DNA of 43,209 bases, taken from the NCBI GenBank assembly GCA_016183575.1, contig JACPEI010000021.1, forward strand, positions 1 through 43,209, given 5' to 3'. This stretch comes from Nitrosomonadales bacterium. GTDB taxonomy: Bacteria; Pseudomonadota; Gammaproteobacteria; Burkholderiales; Gallionellaceae. Positions within the stretch are counted from its first letter, which is position 1. Every line of letters starts with the position of its first letter. The notes under the pieces were generated by a model. The model saw nothing but the letters and a program-made list of their open reading frames with translations, searched no databases and was not told where the DNA came from. Of this stretch, positions 19,797-28,619 are shown piece by piece. A program made the position numbers and the translations under genes.

Positions 19797-21787
19797 CCCG
19801 GCTCCCTGTTCAGCATCGCCTTCAGCCGCGCCAGCTTATCCATGCCCTCATCCTTGGTCACGGTGGCTACGGCATCCGCGTGGCCGCCGGCATAAATCAG
19901 TTCGCTCTGCGGCATTTCTTCCATAAAGCGGCTCGGCTCGCAGGCCGCCCAGTCCTTGCCGCGCTTGCGGCGGTTGCAGTAGCTGATTTGCAGGCTGCGC
20001 TCGGCGCGCGTGATGCCGACATACATCAGGCGGCGCTCCTCCTCGATCTGTTTTTCGTCGCTGTCGCGGAACGGCAGGATATCTTCTTCCGCACCGACGA
20101 TGAACACATGCGGGAATTCCAGCCCCTTGGCGGCATGCAGTGTGGACAGCGAAACCGCATCCGGCTCCTGGTCCTTGCCTTCCAGCATGTTGATCAGCGC
20201 GATGGTCTGCACCATCGCGATCAGCGATTTCTCGTCGGCCTCGGCCTTGCGCTTGAGCCAGCCGGTGAAGTCCTCGACGTTCTTCCACTTGGTCTCGGCC
20301 TGCCGCGATTCATGCGAGTCGTACAGCCAGGTTTCGTAGTTGATCGCGCGCAGCAGTTCATCGAGCAATTCGCCGCAAGGGTCCTTGTCGGCGCGCTCCT
20401 GGATGCGGTTGATGAAGTTGCAGAACAGCATCAGCTCTTCATGCTGGCGCGGCGGCAGTTGCTGCTCCATCTCTATCTCGAAAGCCGCCTCGAACAGGCT
20501 GATGTGGCGCGCTCCGGCATGGCTGCCGAGTTTCTCCAGCGTCGTGTTGCCGATGCCGCGCTTCGGCGTGGTGACGGCGCGGATGAAGGCCGGATCGTCG
20601 TCCGGATTGGCGATCAGCCGCAGGTAGGCGGTGATGTCCTTGATCTCGGCGCGCTCGAAAAACGACGTGCCGCCACTGACGGTATAAGGCACGCGCTGGG
20701 TGCGCAGTTGCTCCTCGAACCCGCGCGACAAATGATTGCTGCGATACAGAATCGCGTAATCGGAATATCTGGTGCGATGCTCGAACTTGTGCGCCATCAG
20801 CTTCATCACCACGCTCTCAGCCTCGTGCTCGTCATCGCGCGCCGCGTAGATGCGCACCGGGCCGCCGATGCCGTGATCGCTCCACAGATTCTTCTCGAAC
20901 ACCTTGGTATTGTGATTGATCAGGTGATTCGCCACCTTGAGGATGCGCTGCGAGGAGCGGTAGTTCTGTTCCAGCTTGACGATGCGCAGCCTGGCGTAAT
21001 CGTTGCGCAGGTTGTGCAGATTTTCGATGCTCGCGCCGCGCCATGCGTAGATCGACTGATCGTCATCGCCCACCACGGTGAGCGCGCCGCGCATGTCCGC
21101 GAGTAGTTTAATCATCTGGTACTGGCAATCGTTGGTGTCCTGATATTCGTCCACCAGCAAATAGCGCAGCTTCAACTGCCAACGCAGCAGGGCTTCGGGA
21201 TGCTGTTTGAACAGCACCACCGGCAGATGGATCAGGTCGTCGAAATCCACAGCCTGATAGGCGCACAGCGTTTCCTGATAGCGTGAGTAGATGCGCGCAT
21301 GGAGTTTGGTTTCGTCATTATCGGCAATCTCAGCAGCTTGCTGCGGCGCGATGAAAGCGGATTTCCAGTTCGATATCTGCGTCTGCAAGTCGCGTATCTC
21401 CTGCTTATCGCCGGAGTTGGTCAGCTCGCTGAATATCTTCCATGTGTCGCCGCTGTCGAAGATCGAGAACTGCGGTTTGTAGCCCAGCAGCCTGGCTTCG
21501 GCGCGCAGGATGTTCATGCCGAGCGAATGGAAGGTGCTCACCACCAGCCCCTTGGTGCTGGTGTTCTTCAACAGGTCGCCGACGCGTTCGCGCATCTCGT
21601 TGGCCGCCTTGTTGGTAAAGGTGATCGCGGCGATATTGCGCGGCTCGTAGCCGCATTCGTTCACCAGATAGGCGATCTTGTGGGTGATCACGCGCGTCTT
21701 GCCGCTGCCCGCCCCGGCCAGCACCAGCAAAGGGCCGTCGAGATAGGTTACCGCTTCGCGCTGCGCGGGATTGAGCTTGTTCAACAT
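19793..21787 (-). CDS. rep: ATP-dependent DNA helicase Rep
   Basis: A 664-residue UvrD/Rep superfamily 1A helicase that unwinds DNA 3' to 5' and helps forks past blocks. Motifs in order: Q motif region LNPAQREAV (5-13), Walker A GAGSGKT (25-31), TFTNKAANEMRER, Walker B DEYQDT (213-218), GDDDQSIYAWRGA, QNYRSS, TLHAAKGLEF and VGITRAE. Overall length and the QREAVTYLDGPLLVLAGAGS start fit Rep rather than UvrD or PcrA. Its stop codon shares bases 19794-19795 with the stop of the convergent Zn/Cd ATPase gene. The 253 bases upstream (21788-22040) hold nothing recognisable. Confidence 0.93.
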   Translation of the reverse strand: MLNKLNPAQREAVTYLDGPLLVLAGAGSGKTRVITHKIAYLVNECGYEPRNIAAITFTNKAANEMRERVGDLLKNTSTKGLVVSTFHSLGMNILRAEARLLGYKPQFSIFDSGDTWKIFSELTNSGDKQEIRDLQTQISNWKSAFIAPQQAAEIADNDETKLHARIYSRYQETLCAYQAVDFDDLIHLPVVLFKQHPEALLRWQLKLRYLLVDEYQDTNDCQYQMIKLLADMRGALTVVGDDDQSIYAWRGASIENLHNLRNDYARLRIVKLEQNYRSSQRILKVANHLINHNTKVFEKNLWSDHGIGGPVRIYAARDDEHEAESVVMKLMAHKFEHRTRYSDYAILYRSNHLSRGFEEQLRTQRVPYTVSGGTSFFERAEIKDITAYLRLIANPDDDPAFIRAVTTPKRGIGNTTLEKLGSHAGARHISLFEAAFEIEMEQQLPPRQHEELMLFCNFINRIQERADKDPCGELLDELLRAINYETWLYDSHESRQAETKWKNVEDFTGWLKRKAEADEKSLIAMVQTIALINMLEGKDQEPDAVSLSTLHAAKGLEFPHVFIVGAEEDILPFRDSDEKQIEEERRLMYVGITRAERSLQISYCNRRKRGKDWAACEPSRFMEEMPQSELIYAGGHADAVATVTKDEGMDKLARLKAMLNREPG

Positions 21788-22040
21788 TTACTTGTGCTTG
21801 GAACTGCCTGATGAGCAGGTATTTTTGAAAGGGGCGCATGATACCAAAGCATTAGGAACGATGAGGCTCACGCTGAATTTTTTACCGGCCTCTGCCGATA
21901 TTTCCAACAAGGGCGGCGCATTGTACGCAAACCCGCAAAAACCGGAACCCGGTCATGGAACGTTCAGCATGGATATGAGCAGGTTGCGTGGTCGAACGAA
22001 GACTTGCTCACCCTTCTGTAATTGCAGTTCGTGAAAACTG

Positions 22041-22901
22041 TCAGATGCTTACCTTGACCGGCAAGCCGAGCTTGCCGATGCGCCCGGCGAAAGCTTGCAG
22101 ATTTTCTGCGGGCAAGGCGGACAATCGCGGCGCTTCCACTTGCCGCGAGGGGCGCGCCAAGCCGTAGAGCAGCACGCCCTGCGGCCTGTGCCCGTCGCGC
22201 AGCAATCCCGAAACAAACTCCAGATAGTCTTCTTCATCCTGCCTGCCGGGCGGCTCGCCGTCCAGCGCGAACCAGCAGGTTTGCAGCCAGGTCGGGCACA
22301 GCGCGATAGCCGTCACGAGGTTATCGCGCACCTTGTCCATGCTGGTGTTGGTGTCGTTGATGCGCCGCATCCCCACTTCGCTGGCGCGGTCCAGCTTGAA
22401 CCATACCTCGCCGTTGAGTTGCGCCATGTCGCGCAGGCCTTGCTGCACTTCGCCGCGGTGCAGCAGGCTGCCGTTGGTGATCAGCACGGTTTTCGCCGCT
22501 TCCGGAAAAGCCGTTTCGCGACGCACGCGACCAATGAGTTCGATAACCTGGGGAAATTCGGCGGCGCTGGTCGGTTCGCCGTTGCCGGACAGCGCGATAT
22601 CGTTGATGCGCCGCATGCCTTCCGGGATGCGGCTTTGCATGAAATTGCCGTGCAACAACTCGTCGAGGAAACCGCGCAGTTCATTTTCCAGAACGGCCAG
22701 ATCAACCGGCGGCGCGGTACCGCGCGTCAGATCGGGAACCTGGCAGTAGATGCAACGCCAGTTGCAGGCATTATTGGGATTAAGGTTGATGCCGACCGAG
22801 ACGCCGCCGGCGCGGCGCGATACCACCGGGTAGACGTAGCGCAAAGCCGCACTGCCGCGGTCATGGTTGATGGTGCCGAGTTTTTTTTCGCTCAAGAACA
22901 C
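22041..22901 (-). CDS. Radical SAM protein of unknown function
   Basis: A 286-residue radical S-adenosylmethionine enzyme. The [4Fe-4S] motif C-x3-C-x2-C is at Cys46, Cys50 and Cys53 (NNACNWRCIYCQ). The SAM-binding glycine motif SGNGEPT follows near residue 105, then VLITNGSLLHR and a KLDRASE segment, which is typical of the AmmeMemo/MoaA-like small radical SAM proteins. No accessory Fe-S domain is visible after residue 270. The start is a GTG at 22901 or a TTG two codons on; AGAGG precedes both. It stands alone between rep and panB, so context gives no substrate. Confidence 0.8.
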   Translation of the reverse strand: MFLSEKKLGTINHDRGSAALRYVYPVVSRRAGGVSVGINLNPNNACNWRCIYCQVPDLTRGTAPPVDLAVLENELRGFLDELLHGNFMQSRIPEGMRRINDIALSGNGEPTSAAEFPQVIELIGRVRRETAFPEAAKTVLITNGSLLHRGEVQQGLRDMAQLNGEVWFKLDRASEVGMRRINDTNTSMDKVRDNLVTAIALCPTWLQTCWFALDGEPPGRQDEEDYLEFVSGLLRDGHRPQGVLLYGLARPSRQVEAPRLSALPAENLQAFAGRIGKLGLPVKVSI

Positions 22902-22974
22902 CTCTAAAAATTCAACACCGAATTATGGCTAGTTGTTCCATCAATGACGGAATCTGAACGATGATCCGTTCTCA

Positions 22975-23766
22975 TTAAAAACTATGTTCCTGGGCCGGAA
23001 AGCTGCCGTTCTTCACCTCGGCGACGTAGTTTTTCACCGCAGCCGCGATGCTGCCCGCGCCCTGCAGGTAGTTTTTCGCGAAGCGCGCCTTCTTGCCCGG
23101 ATAAATGTCCAGCATGTCGTACAGCACCAGCACCTGGCCGGAACAGGCCGCACCCGCGCCGATGCCGATGGTGGGGATGGAAAGCGCGGCAGTGATCTCC
23201 GCTGCCAGCAACGCGGGCACGGCTTCCAGCACCAGCATGCCCGCGCCGGCCTGCTCGAGCGCTGCCGCGTCCTCCAGCAGTTTTTGTGCAGCAGCGGATT
23301 CCCTGCCCTGCACACGGTAGCCGCCCATCTGATATACCGATTGCGGTGTCAGGCCGATATGCCCGCATACCGGAATGCCGCGCCCGGTGAGGAACTCCAC
23401 CGTTTCGGCCATTGCCGCTCCGCCTTCCAGCTTGACCATCTGCGCGCCTGCCGCCATCAGCTTTGCGGCATGCGCAAAGGTTTCCTGCGGGCTGATCTGG
23501 AATGTGCCGAACGGCATGTCGCCGATGATGAACGCCTGCTTGGCGCCCCGCGCCACGCAGGTGGTGTGGTAAATCATGTCGTCCAGCGAAACCGGCAGCG
23601 TGGTTTCATGCCCCTGCAGCACCATGCCGAGCGAATCGCCGACCAGCAGCACATCCACGCCCTGCGCCTCGAGCAGCGCGGCAAAGCTCGCGTCATAACA
23701 GGTCAGCACGGCGATCTTCTCGTCCTTGCTGCGCATCGCTTGTAATGTGGTTAGCGTTGTTCTCAT
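22975..23766 (-). CDS. panB: 3-methyl-2-oxobutanoate hydroxymethyltransferase PanB
   Basis: A 263-residue enzyme that transfers a hydroxymethyl group from methylene-tetrahydrofolate to 2-oxoisovalerate to make ketopantoate for pantothenate and CoA. Family marks: MLTCYD-like [10 protein letters not shown] (20-29), VGDSLGM (42-48), MPFGTF (84-89), [23 protein letters not shown] and [15 protein letters not shown]. The ATG at 23766 overlaps the stop of the deoxynucleoside kinase by one base (TGATG). It is the last gene of the pcnB-folK-kinase-panB operon. panC is not in the window. Confidence 0.97.
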   Translation of the reverse strand: MRTTLTTLQAMRSKDEKIAVLTCYDASFAALLEAQGVDVLLVGDSLGMVLQGHETTLPVSLDDMIYHTTCVARGAKQAFIIGDMPFGTFQISPQETFAHAAKLMAAGAQMVKLEGGAAMAETVEFLTGRGIPVCGHIGLTPQSVYQMGGYRVQGRESAAAQKLLEDAAALEQAGAGMLVLEAVPALLAAEITAALSIPTIGIGAGAACSGQVLVLYDMLDIYPGKKARFAKNYLQGAGSIAAAVKNYVAEVKNGSFPAQEHSF

Positions 23767-24407
23767 CAATCCCCCCGACTGAAAAATTCGCGCGGCCCGC
23801 GCATTTCCTCGATGCGTTGCAGCAGCAAGGCGAAATCCCCGGCATCCTCCTCGAAGTTCAGATGTTCGGTGTTCACCGTCAGCACCGGAGCCGCGTCGTA
23901 ATGATAGAAGAAATCGCTGTAGCCTTGTGCCACGCGCAGCAAAGAGTCATCGGAAATGGCCTGTTCGTAGGGTTTGGCGCGGCGGCGCACCCGCCCCGCC
24001 AGCGTTTCCGGCGCGGCCTGCAAGTAGATCACCATATCCGGCACGGGCGCCTCCAGTTGCAGGGTGCGGTAAATCTGCTGGTACAGCGCGAACTCCGCGT
24101 CGCTCAGGTTGAGCCGCGCAAACAGCGGGTCCTTGTCGAACAGGTAATCCGCCACGGTGTTGGTACTGAACAGATCCATCTGCGCCAGGTCGCGCACTTC
24201 GTTGCCGCGCTGGAACAGGAAAAACAGTTGCGTCGCCAGCGCATGGCGCGGCGGATCCTGGTAAAAGCGGGCGAGAAAGGGGTTTTCATCCGGCTTTTCC
24301 AGCAGCGCCGCGGCGCCGCTATGCTGCGCGAGGCGCCGCGCCAGGCTGGTCTTGCCCGCGCCGATCGGCCCTTCCACGACTACGTAACGATACTTATCAT
24401 GCAGCAT
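23766..24407 (-). CDS. Deoxynucleoside kinase (dGK/dAK family)
   Basis: A 213-residue P-loop kinase of the deoxynucleoside kinase family, which phosphorylates deoxynucleosides in salvage. The P-loop GPIGAGKTS is at 13-21. Other marks are EKPDENPFL, the QLFFLFQR helix, the DRS-like lid region [13 protein letters not shown], and [12 protein letters not shown]. The true specificity (deoxyadenosine or deoxyguanosine) cannot be read from the sequence. The start at 24407 lies 11 bases inside the end of folK, so translation is coupled. folK-kinase-panB neighbourhoods are common in betaproteobacteria. Confidence 0.85.
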   Translation of the reverse strand: MLHDKYRYVVVEGPIGAGKTSLARRLAQHSGAAALLEKPDENPFLARFYQDPPRHALATQLFFLFQRGNEVRDLAQMDLFSTNTVADYLFDKDPLFARLNLSDAEFALYQQIYRTLQLEAPVPDMVIYLQAAPETLAGRVRRRAKPYEQAISDDSLLRVAQGYSDFFYHYDAAPVLTVNTEHLNFEEDAGDFALLLQRIEEMRGPREFFSRGD

Positions 24408-24888
24408 CGGCGAGTTTCTCCAACATCTGATTCGTGCAATTCTGCAAGGCCTGCCGCGCCCGGCCCATGCCGGGTATTCCGGCATCCGGCGCGATCTCCA
24501 GCAGCGGTTGCAGCACGAAGGCGCGCAAGTGCATCTGCGGGTGCGGAATGGTCAGGCCATGCTCATGCAGTTGCGTATCGTCATACAGCAACATATCCAG
24601 GTCCAGGGTGCGCGGCGCATTGCGAAAGGTGCGCTCGCGGCCATGCTCATGTTCGATTTGCAGCAAGGCTTGCAGCAGAGTTTGCGGGGTCAGGGCCGTG
24701 GCGATTTCCGCCACCGCATTCACGAACTCTGGCTGATCCGGATAGCCCAGCGGCGCGCTGCGGTACAGCGACGAACGGGCAACGAGGCGCGTCTCCGGCA
24801 ACCCGTCCAGCTCGTCGAAGGCGCGCTGCAACTGGCTACGCGGGTCTTCCAGATTGCTGCCAAGCCCGATGAAGGCGATATGCGGCAT
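24397..24888 (-). CDS. folK: HPPK, 6-hydroxymethyl-7,8-dihydropterin pyrophosphokinase
   Basis: A 163-residue enzyme of folate synthesis that pyrophosphorylates 6-hydroxymethyl-7,8-dihydropterin. The family motifs GLGSNLEDP (8-16), ARSSLYRSAPLGYPDQPEFVNAV, and RTLDLDMLLY with its magnesium-binding Asp pair are present, as is IPHPQMHLRAFVLQPL. The ATG overlaps the pcnB stop in TAATG, and the 3' end overlaps the kinase gene by 11 bases. Normal length for the family. Confidence 0.95.
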   Translation of the reverse strand: MPHIAFIGLGSNLEDPRSQLQRAFDELDGLPETRLVARSSLYRSAPLGYPDQPEFVNAVAEIATALTPQTLLQALLQIEHEHGRERTFRNAPRTLDLDMLLYDDTQLHEHGLTIPHPQMHLRAFVLQPLLEIAPDAGIPGMGRARQALQNCTNQMLEKLADAA

Positions 24889-26237
24889 TATGCTGCCGGC
24901 TCATCCGCTGCAACTGCTTCCGGTTTCCTGCGCGGCTTGCGGCGGCGGCGCTTTTTATCTCCGGCACCCTCCGGTTGCAGCATTTCCGCCTGCCGCTCGG
25001 CACTGGCATCCTGGAATTCGTCCCACCACAACCCGAGCTCCTGATCCGCTTCGCCGCTGGCGCAGCGCAGCAGCAAAAAGTCGAACCCGGCGCGGAAGCG
25101 CGGCTGTTCCAGCAGGCGGAACGGGCGCTGTCCGGCGCGCTGCTCGAAGCGTTGCTGCATCAGCCAGATTTCTTTCATCACCGCATCATGGCGATGCGGG
25201 ATAGCGAGCTGCGCCTTCTGCCGGGCCAACACCTCATCCATCGCCTCGTGCATCGCGCCCACCGGGCGCTCGCCTTGCTGCACGCGGATATTCCATGCCG
25301 CCAGCACCTCATGCCACAGCAATGCGGCAAACAAAAACGCCGGCGAGACCGTCTTTTCCTGGCCGAGACGTTCGTCGGTGTTGCGCAGCGCCAGCATGAC
25401 GAATTTCTCGCCCATCGGTTGTTCCAGAATCACATCCAGCAACGGCAGCAGGCCATGATGCAAGTTCATCTTGCGCAATTGCTGGATGCATTCCACCGAA
25501 TGACCGGACAGCAGCATCTTCAACACTTCATCGATCAAACGCGACTGCGGAACGTTGTCGAGCAGGTCTTTCATCTGTGCGATCGGTGCGGCAGTTGCGG
25601 CATCGATCTGCATTCCCAGCTTGGCGGATAAACGCACCGCACGCACCATCCGCACCGGGTCTTCGCGGTAGCGTACCAGCGGGTCGCCAATCATGCGCAG
25701 CAAATGTTTGCGGGTATCGGCATAACCATTGTGATAGTCGAAAATCTCCTGAGTGGCCGGGTCATAGAACAACGCGTTGGCGGTAAAATCGCGCCGCGCC
25801 GCATCCTGCTCCCGGTCGCCGAACTGGTTGTCGCGCAACAGTCGGCCATGCTCGTCGGTCTGCGCGTCTTCGGCCTCGATCATGCTGCGAAAGGTAGAGA
25901 CTTCGACCACTTCCTCGCCGAACATCACATGCACTATCTGGAAACGCCGCCCGATGATGCGCGAGCGGCGGAATACGCGGCGCACCTCCTCCGGCGTGGC
26001 ATCGGTCGCCACGTCGAAATCCTTGGGAATGCGCTTCAGCAGCAGATCGCGCACCGCGCCGCCCACCACATAGGCCTGATAGCCCGCCGCCTGCAGGCCG
26101 TCGGTGACTTTTTTCGCGCCGTAACTGATCTGCTCGCGCGCCACGCCGTGCAATTCGAACGGAATTACCTGTGCGTTTCCCGCCAATCCGACTTTTGCCG
26201 GCTTGCGGAATACGCGCTTGAGGAATTTTTTGATCAT
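24888..26237 (-). CDS. pcnB: Poly(A) polymerase I PcnB
   Basis: A 449-residue nucleotidyltransferase that adds poly(A) tails to RNA 3' ends and so promotes decay. The polymerase-beta-like core has VVGGAVRDLLL (57-67) and the catalytic pair in PKDFDVATDA (Asp73, Asp75). RRDFTANAL and RYREDPVRMVRAVRLSAKL follow. The C-terminal tail KKRRRRKPRRKPEAVAADEPAA is very basic, as in PcnB of E. coli, and distinguishes it from CCA-adding enzymes. The start at 26237 matches the family; the ribosome site is weak. First gene of the pcnB-folK-kinase-panB operon. Confidence 0.93.
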   Translation of the reverse strand: MIKKFLKRVFRKPAKVGLAGNAQVIPFELHGVAREQISYGAKKVTDGLQAAGYQAYVVGGAVRDLLLKRIPKDFDVATDATPEEVRRVFRRSRIIGRRFQIVHVMFGEEVVEVSTFRSMIEAEDAQTDEHGRLLRDNQFGDREQDAARRDFTANALFYDPATQEIFDYHNGYADTRKHLLRMIGDPLVRYREDPVRMVRAVRLSAKLGMQIDAATAAPIAQMKDLLDNVPQSRLIDEVLKMLLSGHSVECIQQLRKMNLHHGLLPLLDVILEQPMGEKFVMLALRNTDERLGQEKTVSPAFLFAALLWHEVLAAWNIRVQQGERPVGAMHEAMDEVLARQKAQLAIPHRHDAVMKEIWLMQQRFEQRAGQRPFRLLEQPRFRAGFDFLLLRCASGEADQELGLWWDEFQDASAERQAEMLQPEGAGDKKRRRRKPRRKPEAVAADEPAA

Positions 26238-26316
26238 GCAATCTTTACAAAATGGGGCGCGGCACGACCGCGCGAAAGGAGTTGAATTATACACCGCAGA
26301 TTTCCCGTCCCCAACG

Positions 26317-26340
26317 AAAAACGCGCCTTGCGGCGCGTTT
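26317..26340 (-). terminator. Terminator after the PsiF-like gene
   Basis: A 9-bp stem (26319-26327 with 26332-26340) closes a four-base loop. On the minus strand it is followed by a run of T, so it ends the PsiF-like gene 20 bases after that stop codon. Confidence 0.85.
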
Positions 26341-26359
26341 CCCGGCATAGCGGAAGCAA

Positions 26360-26701
26360 TCAGCCCTTCAGGCAGGCGCCCATGAATTTCTTGCGCTCAT
26401 CGTCCTTCAACCCCCTGGCCTTGGCATCGGCATTGCACGCCTTCATCTTGTCCTGTTGAGCGGACGAGGCCGCGGGTGCAGCAGGGGTGGCGGGGGTAGC
26501 AGCAGCAGGAGCGCCCGCCATCGCATCATGCTTCAGCACATAATCCTTGGACAGGCATTTCTTCATGAACGCCTTGCGTTCATCCCCCTTCATGCCTGTC
26601 GCCTCCTTACTGCAACCCTTCATCTTCTCGCCGGCCGCAAAAGCCGGAGCGGAAACGGTAAAGGCAAAACCCAAACAAGCCAGTGCGATCATCTTTTTCA
26701 T
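26360..26701 (-). CDS. PsiF-repeat periplasmic protein
   Basis: A 113-residue secreted protein. A signal peptide (about 1-23, ending AFAA) is followed by two PsiF repeats: KMKGCSKEATGMKGDERKAF..KCL and KMKACNADAKARGLKDDERKKF..CLKG. They are joined by an Ala/Pro/Thr linker (about residues 63-80). Each repeat has a conserved Cys pair, probably a disulfide. PsiF of E. coli is phosphate-starvation inducible but its role is unknown. The AAGGAG site sits six bases before the ATG. It is a single-gene unit with its own terminator. Confidence 0.88.
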   Translation of the reverse strand: MKKMIALACLGFAFTVSAPAFAAGEKMKGCSKEATGMKGDERKAFMKKCLSKDYVLKHDAMAGAPAAATPATPAAPAASSAQQDKMKACNADAKARGLKDDERKKFMGACLKG

Positions 26702-26823
26702 GGAAATCTCCTTGGAGTTAGTGGCGGCGATGGATCAACGGGGATAAACACAGCGGCCCCGCAACGCACCCTACCCCTCGGCCATTACATAATCAATATG
26801 CCGGAATGCCTAGATAATTCGGC

Positions 26824-27531
26824 CTAGCGCTGCAACCCGGCGATCCATTTCGTATATAGCTGCGTCGCGACTTCCCGCAAGCGCGGCAATTCGCCCGCCA
26901 TTTGCCGCTGCATTGCGCTGGCGGATTGCACCGCAGGACTGGGGCTGCCGGCGGCAATTTCATCCGCGCCGATTTCGCACCAGGAAACGATCATCCCGGC
27001 GGTCATCTCAACGTGGCATTGCAGCGCGAGATGTTTGCCGATGGCCCAGGCCTGGTTGGTACAATAGGCACTGGATAGCAGATGCACCGCACCCTGCGGC
27101 AGGCTGAAGGTTTCGCCGTGCCAGTGGAATGCCTGAAAATTTCGTACCGCGCCAAACCAGTTACGTGCGCTGTCGTTGTCCGTTACCGCCACTTCGCCCC
27201 AGCCAATTTCCTTCACCGGATTGCGTGATACCGTGCCGCCCAGCGCCTTGGAGATCAATTGCCCGCCGAGGCAATGCCCCAGCACGGGAATATCCGTGGC
27301 TACCGCCTCGCGGATCAATGCCAGCACCGGCGGTATCCACGGCAAATCATCGTTGACGCTCATCGGCCCGCCCATGAACACCAGCCCGGAGTAGGCCTCC
27401 GCAGAGCGCGGCACGGCATTTCCCGCATCAATGGCGATCAACCGCCACGGGATTTGTTGCGTATCGAGGAATTCGGCGAGATAGCCGGGGCCTTCAGCTG
27501 CGGCATGGCGGAAGATGGCGATGGGTTTCAT
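26824..27531 (-). CDS. Class I glutamine amidotransferase (GuaA-like)
   Basis: A 235-residue stand-alone glutamine amidotransferase. The nucleophile elbow GHCLGGQ has Cys87; the catalytic His173 and Glu175 are in QCHVE. GLVFMGGPMSVNDD (49-62) is the oxyanion region. Such proteins are often named GMP synthase-like, but the synthetase domain is absent, so the acceptor is unknown. The start has no ribosome site: a heptanucleotide repeat (27536-27583) ends four bases before the ATG. It lies 99 bases after folE2 in the same direction and could be cotranscribed. Confidence 0.85.
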   Translation of the reverse strand: MKPIAIFRHAAAEGPGYLAEFLDTQQIPWRLIAIDAGNAVPRSAEAYSGLVFMGGPMSVNDDLPWIPPVLALIREAVATDIPVLGHCLGGQLISKALGGTVSRNPVKEIGWGEVAVTDNDSARNWFGAVRNFQAFHWHGETFSLPQGAVHLLSSAYCTNQAWAIGKHLALQCHVEMTAGMIVSWCEIGADEIAAGSPSPAVQSASAMQRQMAGELPRLREVATQLYTKWIAGLQR

Positions 27532-27535
27532 GTCA

Positions 27536-27583
27536 GGATTCGGGATTCGGGATTCGGGATTCGGGATTCGGGATCGGGATTCG
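27536..27583. repeat. Heptanucleotide tandem repeat (GGATTCG)
   Basis: Five perfect GGATTCG units (27536-27570) are followed by a six-base variant and one more perfect unit. The tract lies directly upstream of the amidotransferase start on the minus strand, where a ribosome site should be. Confidence 0.9.
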
Positions 27584-27630
27584 GGGAGCGAGTGGAAAGC
27601 CGCGGCTTTTCGATCCTCGCTCCTCGATCC

Positions 27631-28434
27631 TCAATCCTTCGTCTTATCTCTTTCAATAAGCGCATAAGCCGAATGGTTGTGTATCGACTCGAAGTTCTCC
27701 GATTCCACAATATAAGCATCGATGCGCTCATCGGCATTCAGCACCGCCGCGACATCGCGCACCATATCCTCGACAAACTTGGGATTGTCGTAGGCGCGCT
27801 CCGTGACGAATTTTTCATCCGGCCGCTTCAGCAGGCCGAACAGTTCGCAGGAAGCCTGCTCTTCGGCGATGCGCACCACTTCTTCGATCCAGACGAAACG
27901 GTTGGTGCGCAGCGTGAGCGTGACATGCGAACGCTGGTTATGCGCGCCGCGCTCGGAAATCTTCTTGGAACAGGGACACAGGCTGGTGACGGGCACCACC
28001 ACCTTCATTGTGACGCGCGCCTTGCCGTCAATCATCTCGCCGATCAATGTCACATCGTAATCGAGCAGGCTTTGCACGCCAGACACCGGCGCCGTCTTGT
28101 TCACAAAATACGGGAAGCTCATTTCGATGTAGCCGGACTGCGCCTCCAGGCGGATCACCATCTCATGCAAGATGCTCTCGAAGGATTCCACGGAGATTTC
28201 GCGTTCATGCTCGTTGAGTATCTCGACAAAACGCGACATGTGCGTGCCCTTGAAGTTATGCGGCAGGTGCACGTACATGTTGAAGGTGGCGATGGTGTGC
28301 TGTACGCCGACGCTTTTGTCCTTCACCTTGACCGGATGACGGATACCCTTGATGCCGACGCGATTGATCGCCAGATGGCGTGTGTCGGCGGAACTTTGCA
28401 CATCGGCGATGGTAGGTTTCACGGGGGCGTTCAT
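27631..28434 (-). CDS. folE2: GTP cyclohydrolase FolE2
   Basis: A 267-residue type IB GTP cyclohydrolase, the first enzyme of folate (and queuosine) synthesis. The family marks are [32 protein letters not shown] and the metal-site segment [11 protein letters not shown] with Cys153 and Cys155. The catalytic Glu region is near [17 protein letters not shown]. FolE2 works with metals other than zinc and is often induced under zinc limitation by Zur. No clear Zur box is seen in the 185 bases upstream (28435-28619), which hold nothing else recognisable. The start has GAGAG at suitable spacing. Confidence 0.95.
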   Translation of the reverse strand: MNAPVKPTIADVQSSADTRHLAINRVGIKGIRHPVKVKDKSVGVQHTIATFNMYVHLPHNFKGTHMSRFVEILNEHEREISVESFESILHEMVIRLEAQSGYIEMSFPYFVNKTAPVSGVQSLLDYDVTLIGEMIDGKARVTMKVVVPVTSLCPCSKKISERGAHNQRSHVTLTLRTNRFVWIEEVVRIAEEQASCELFGLLKRPDEKFVTERAYDNPKFVEDMVRDVAAVLNADERIDAYIVESENFESIHNHSAYALIERDKTKD

Positions 28435-28619
28435 GGCGGCATCTCTCAGATAATTGGCGGTGATTATAACCTTAGTGCCAGCCTCAAAGCACTAACCAGA
28501 CCCAACCAAACAAAACCCCCATCGCCGCCCCGGGATTCACTGTTCAGACAATTTGATAGTGTTTCGTGCCAGCAAAGTTTTGAACAAAGGCATTCGTTAC
28601 TGTTGCAACAGATGTGGCC

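Noticed and set aside
21771-22034. Plus-strand open frame between rep and the radical SAM gene
   Set aside because: Starts inside rep on the other strand, no ribosome site, no recognisable protein.
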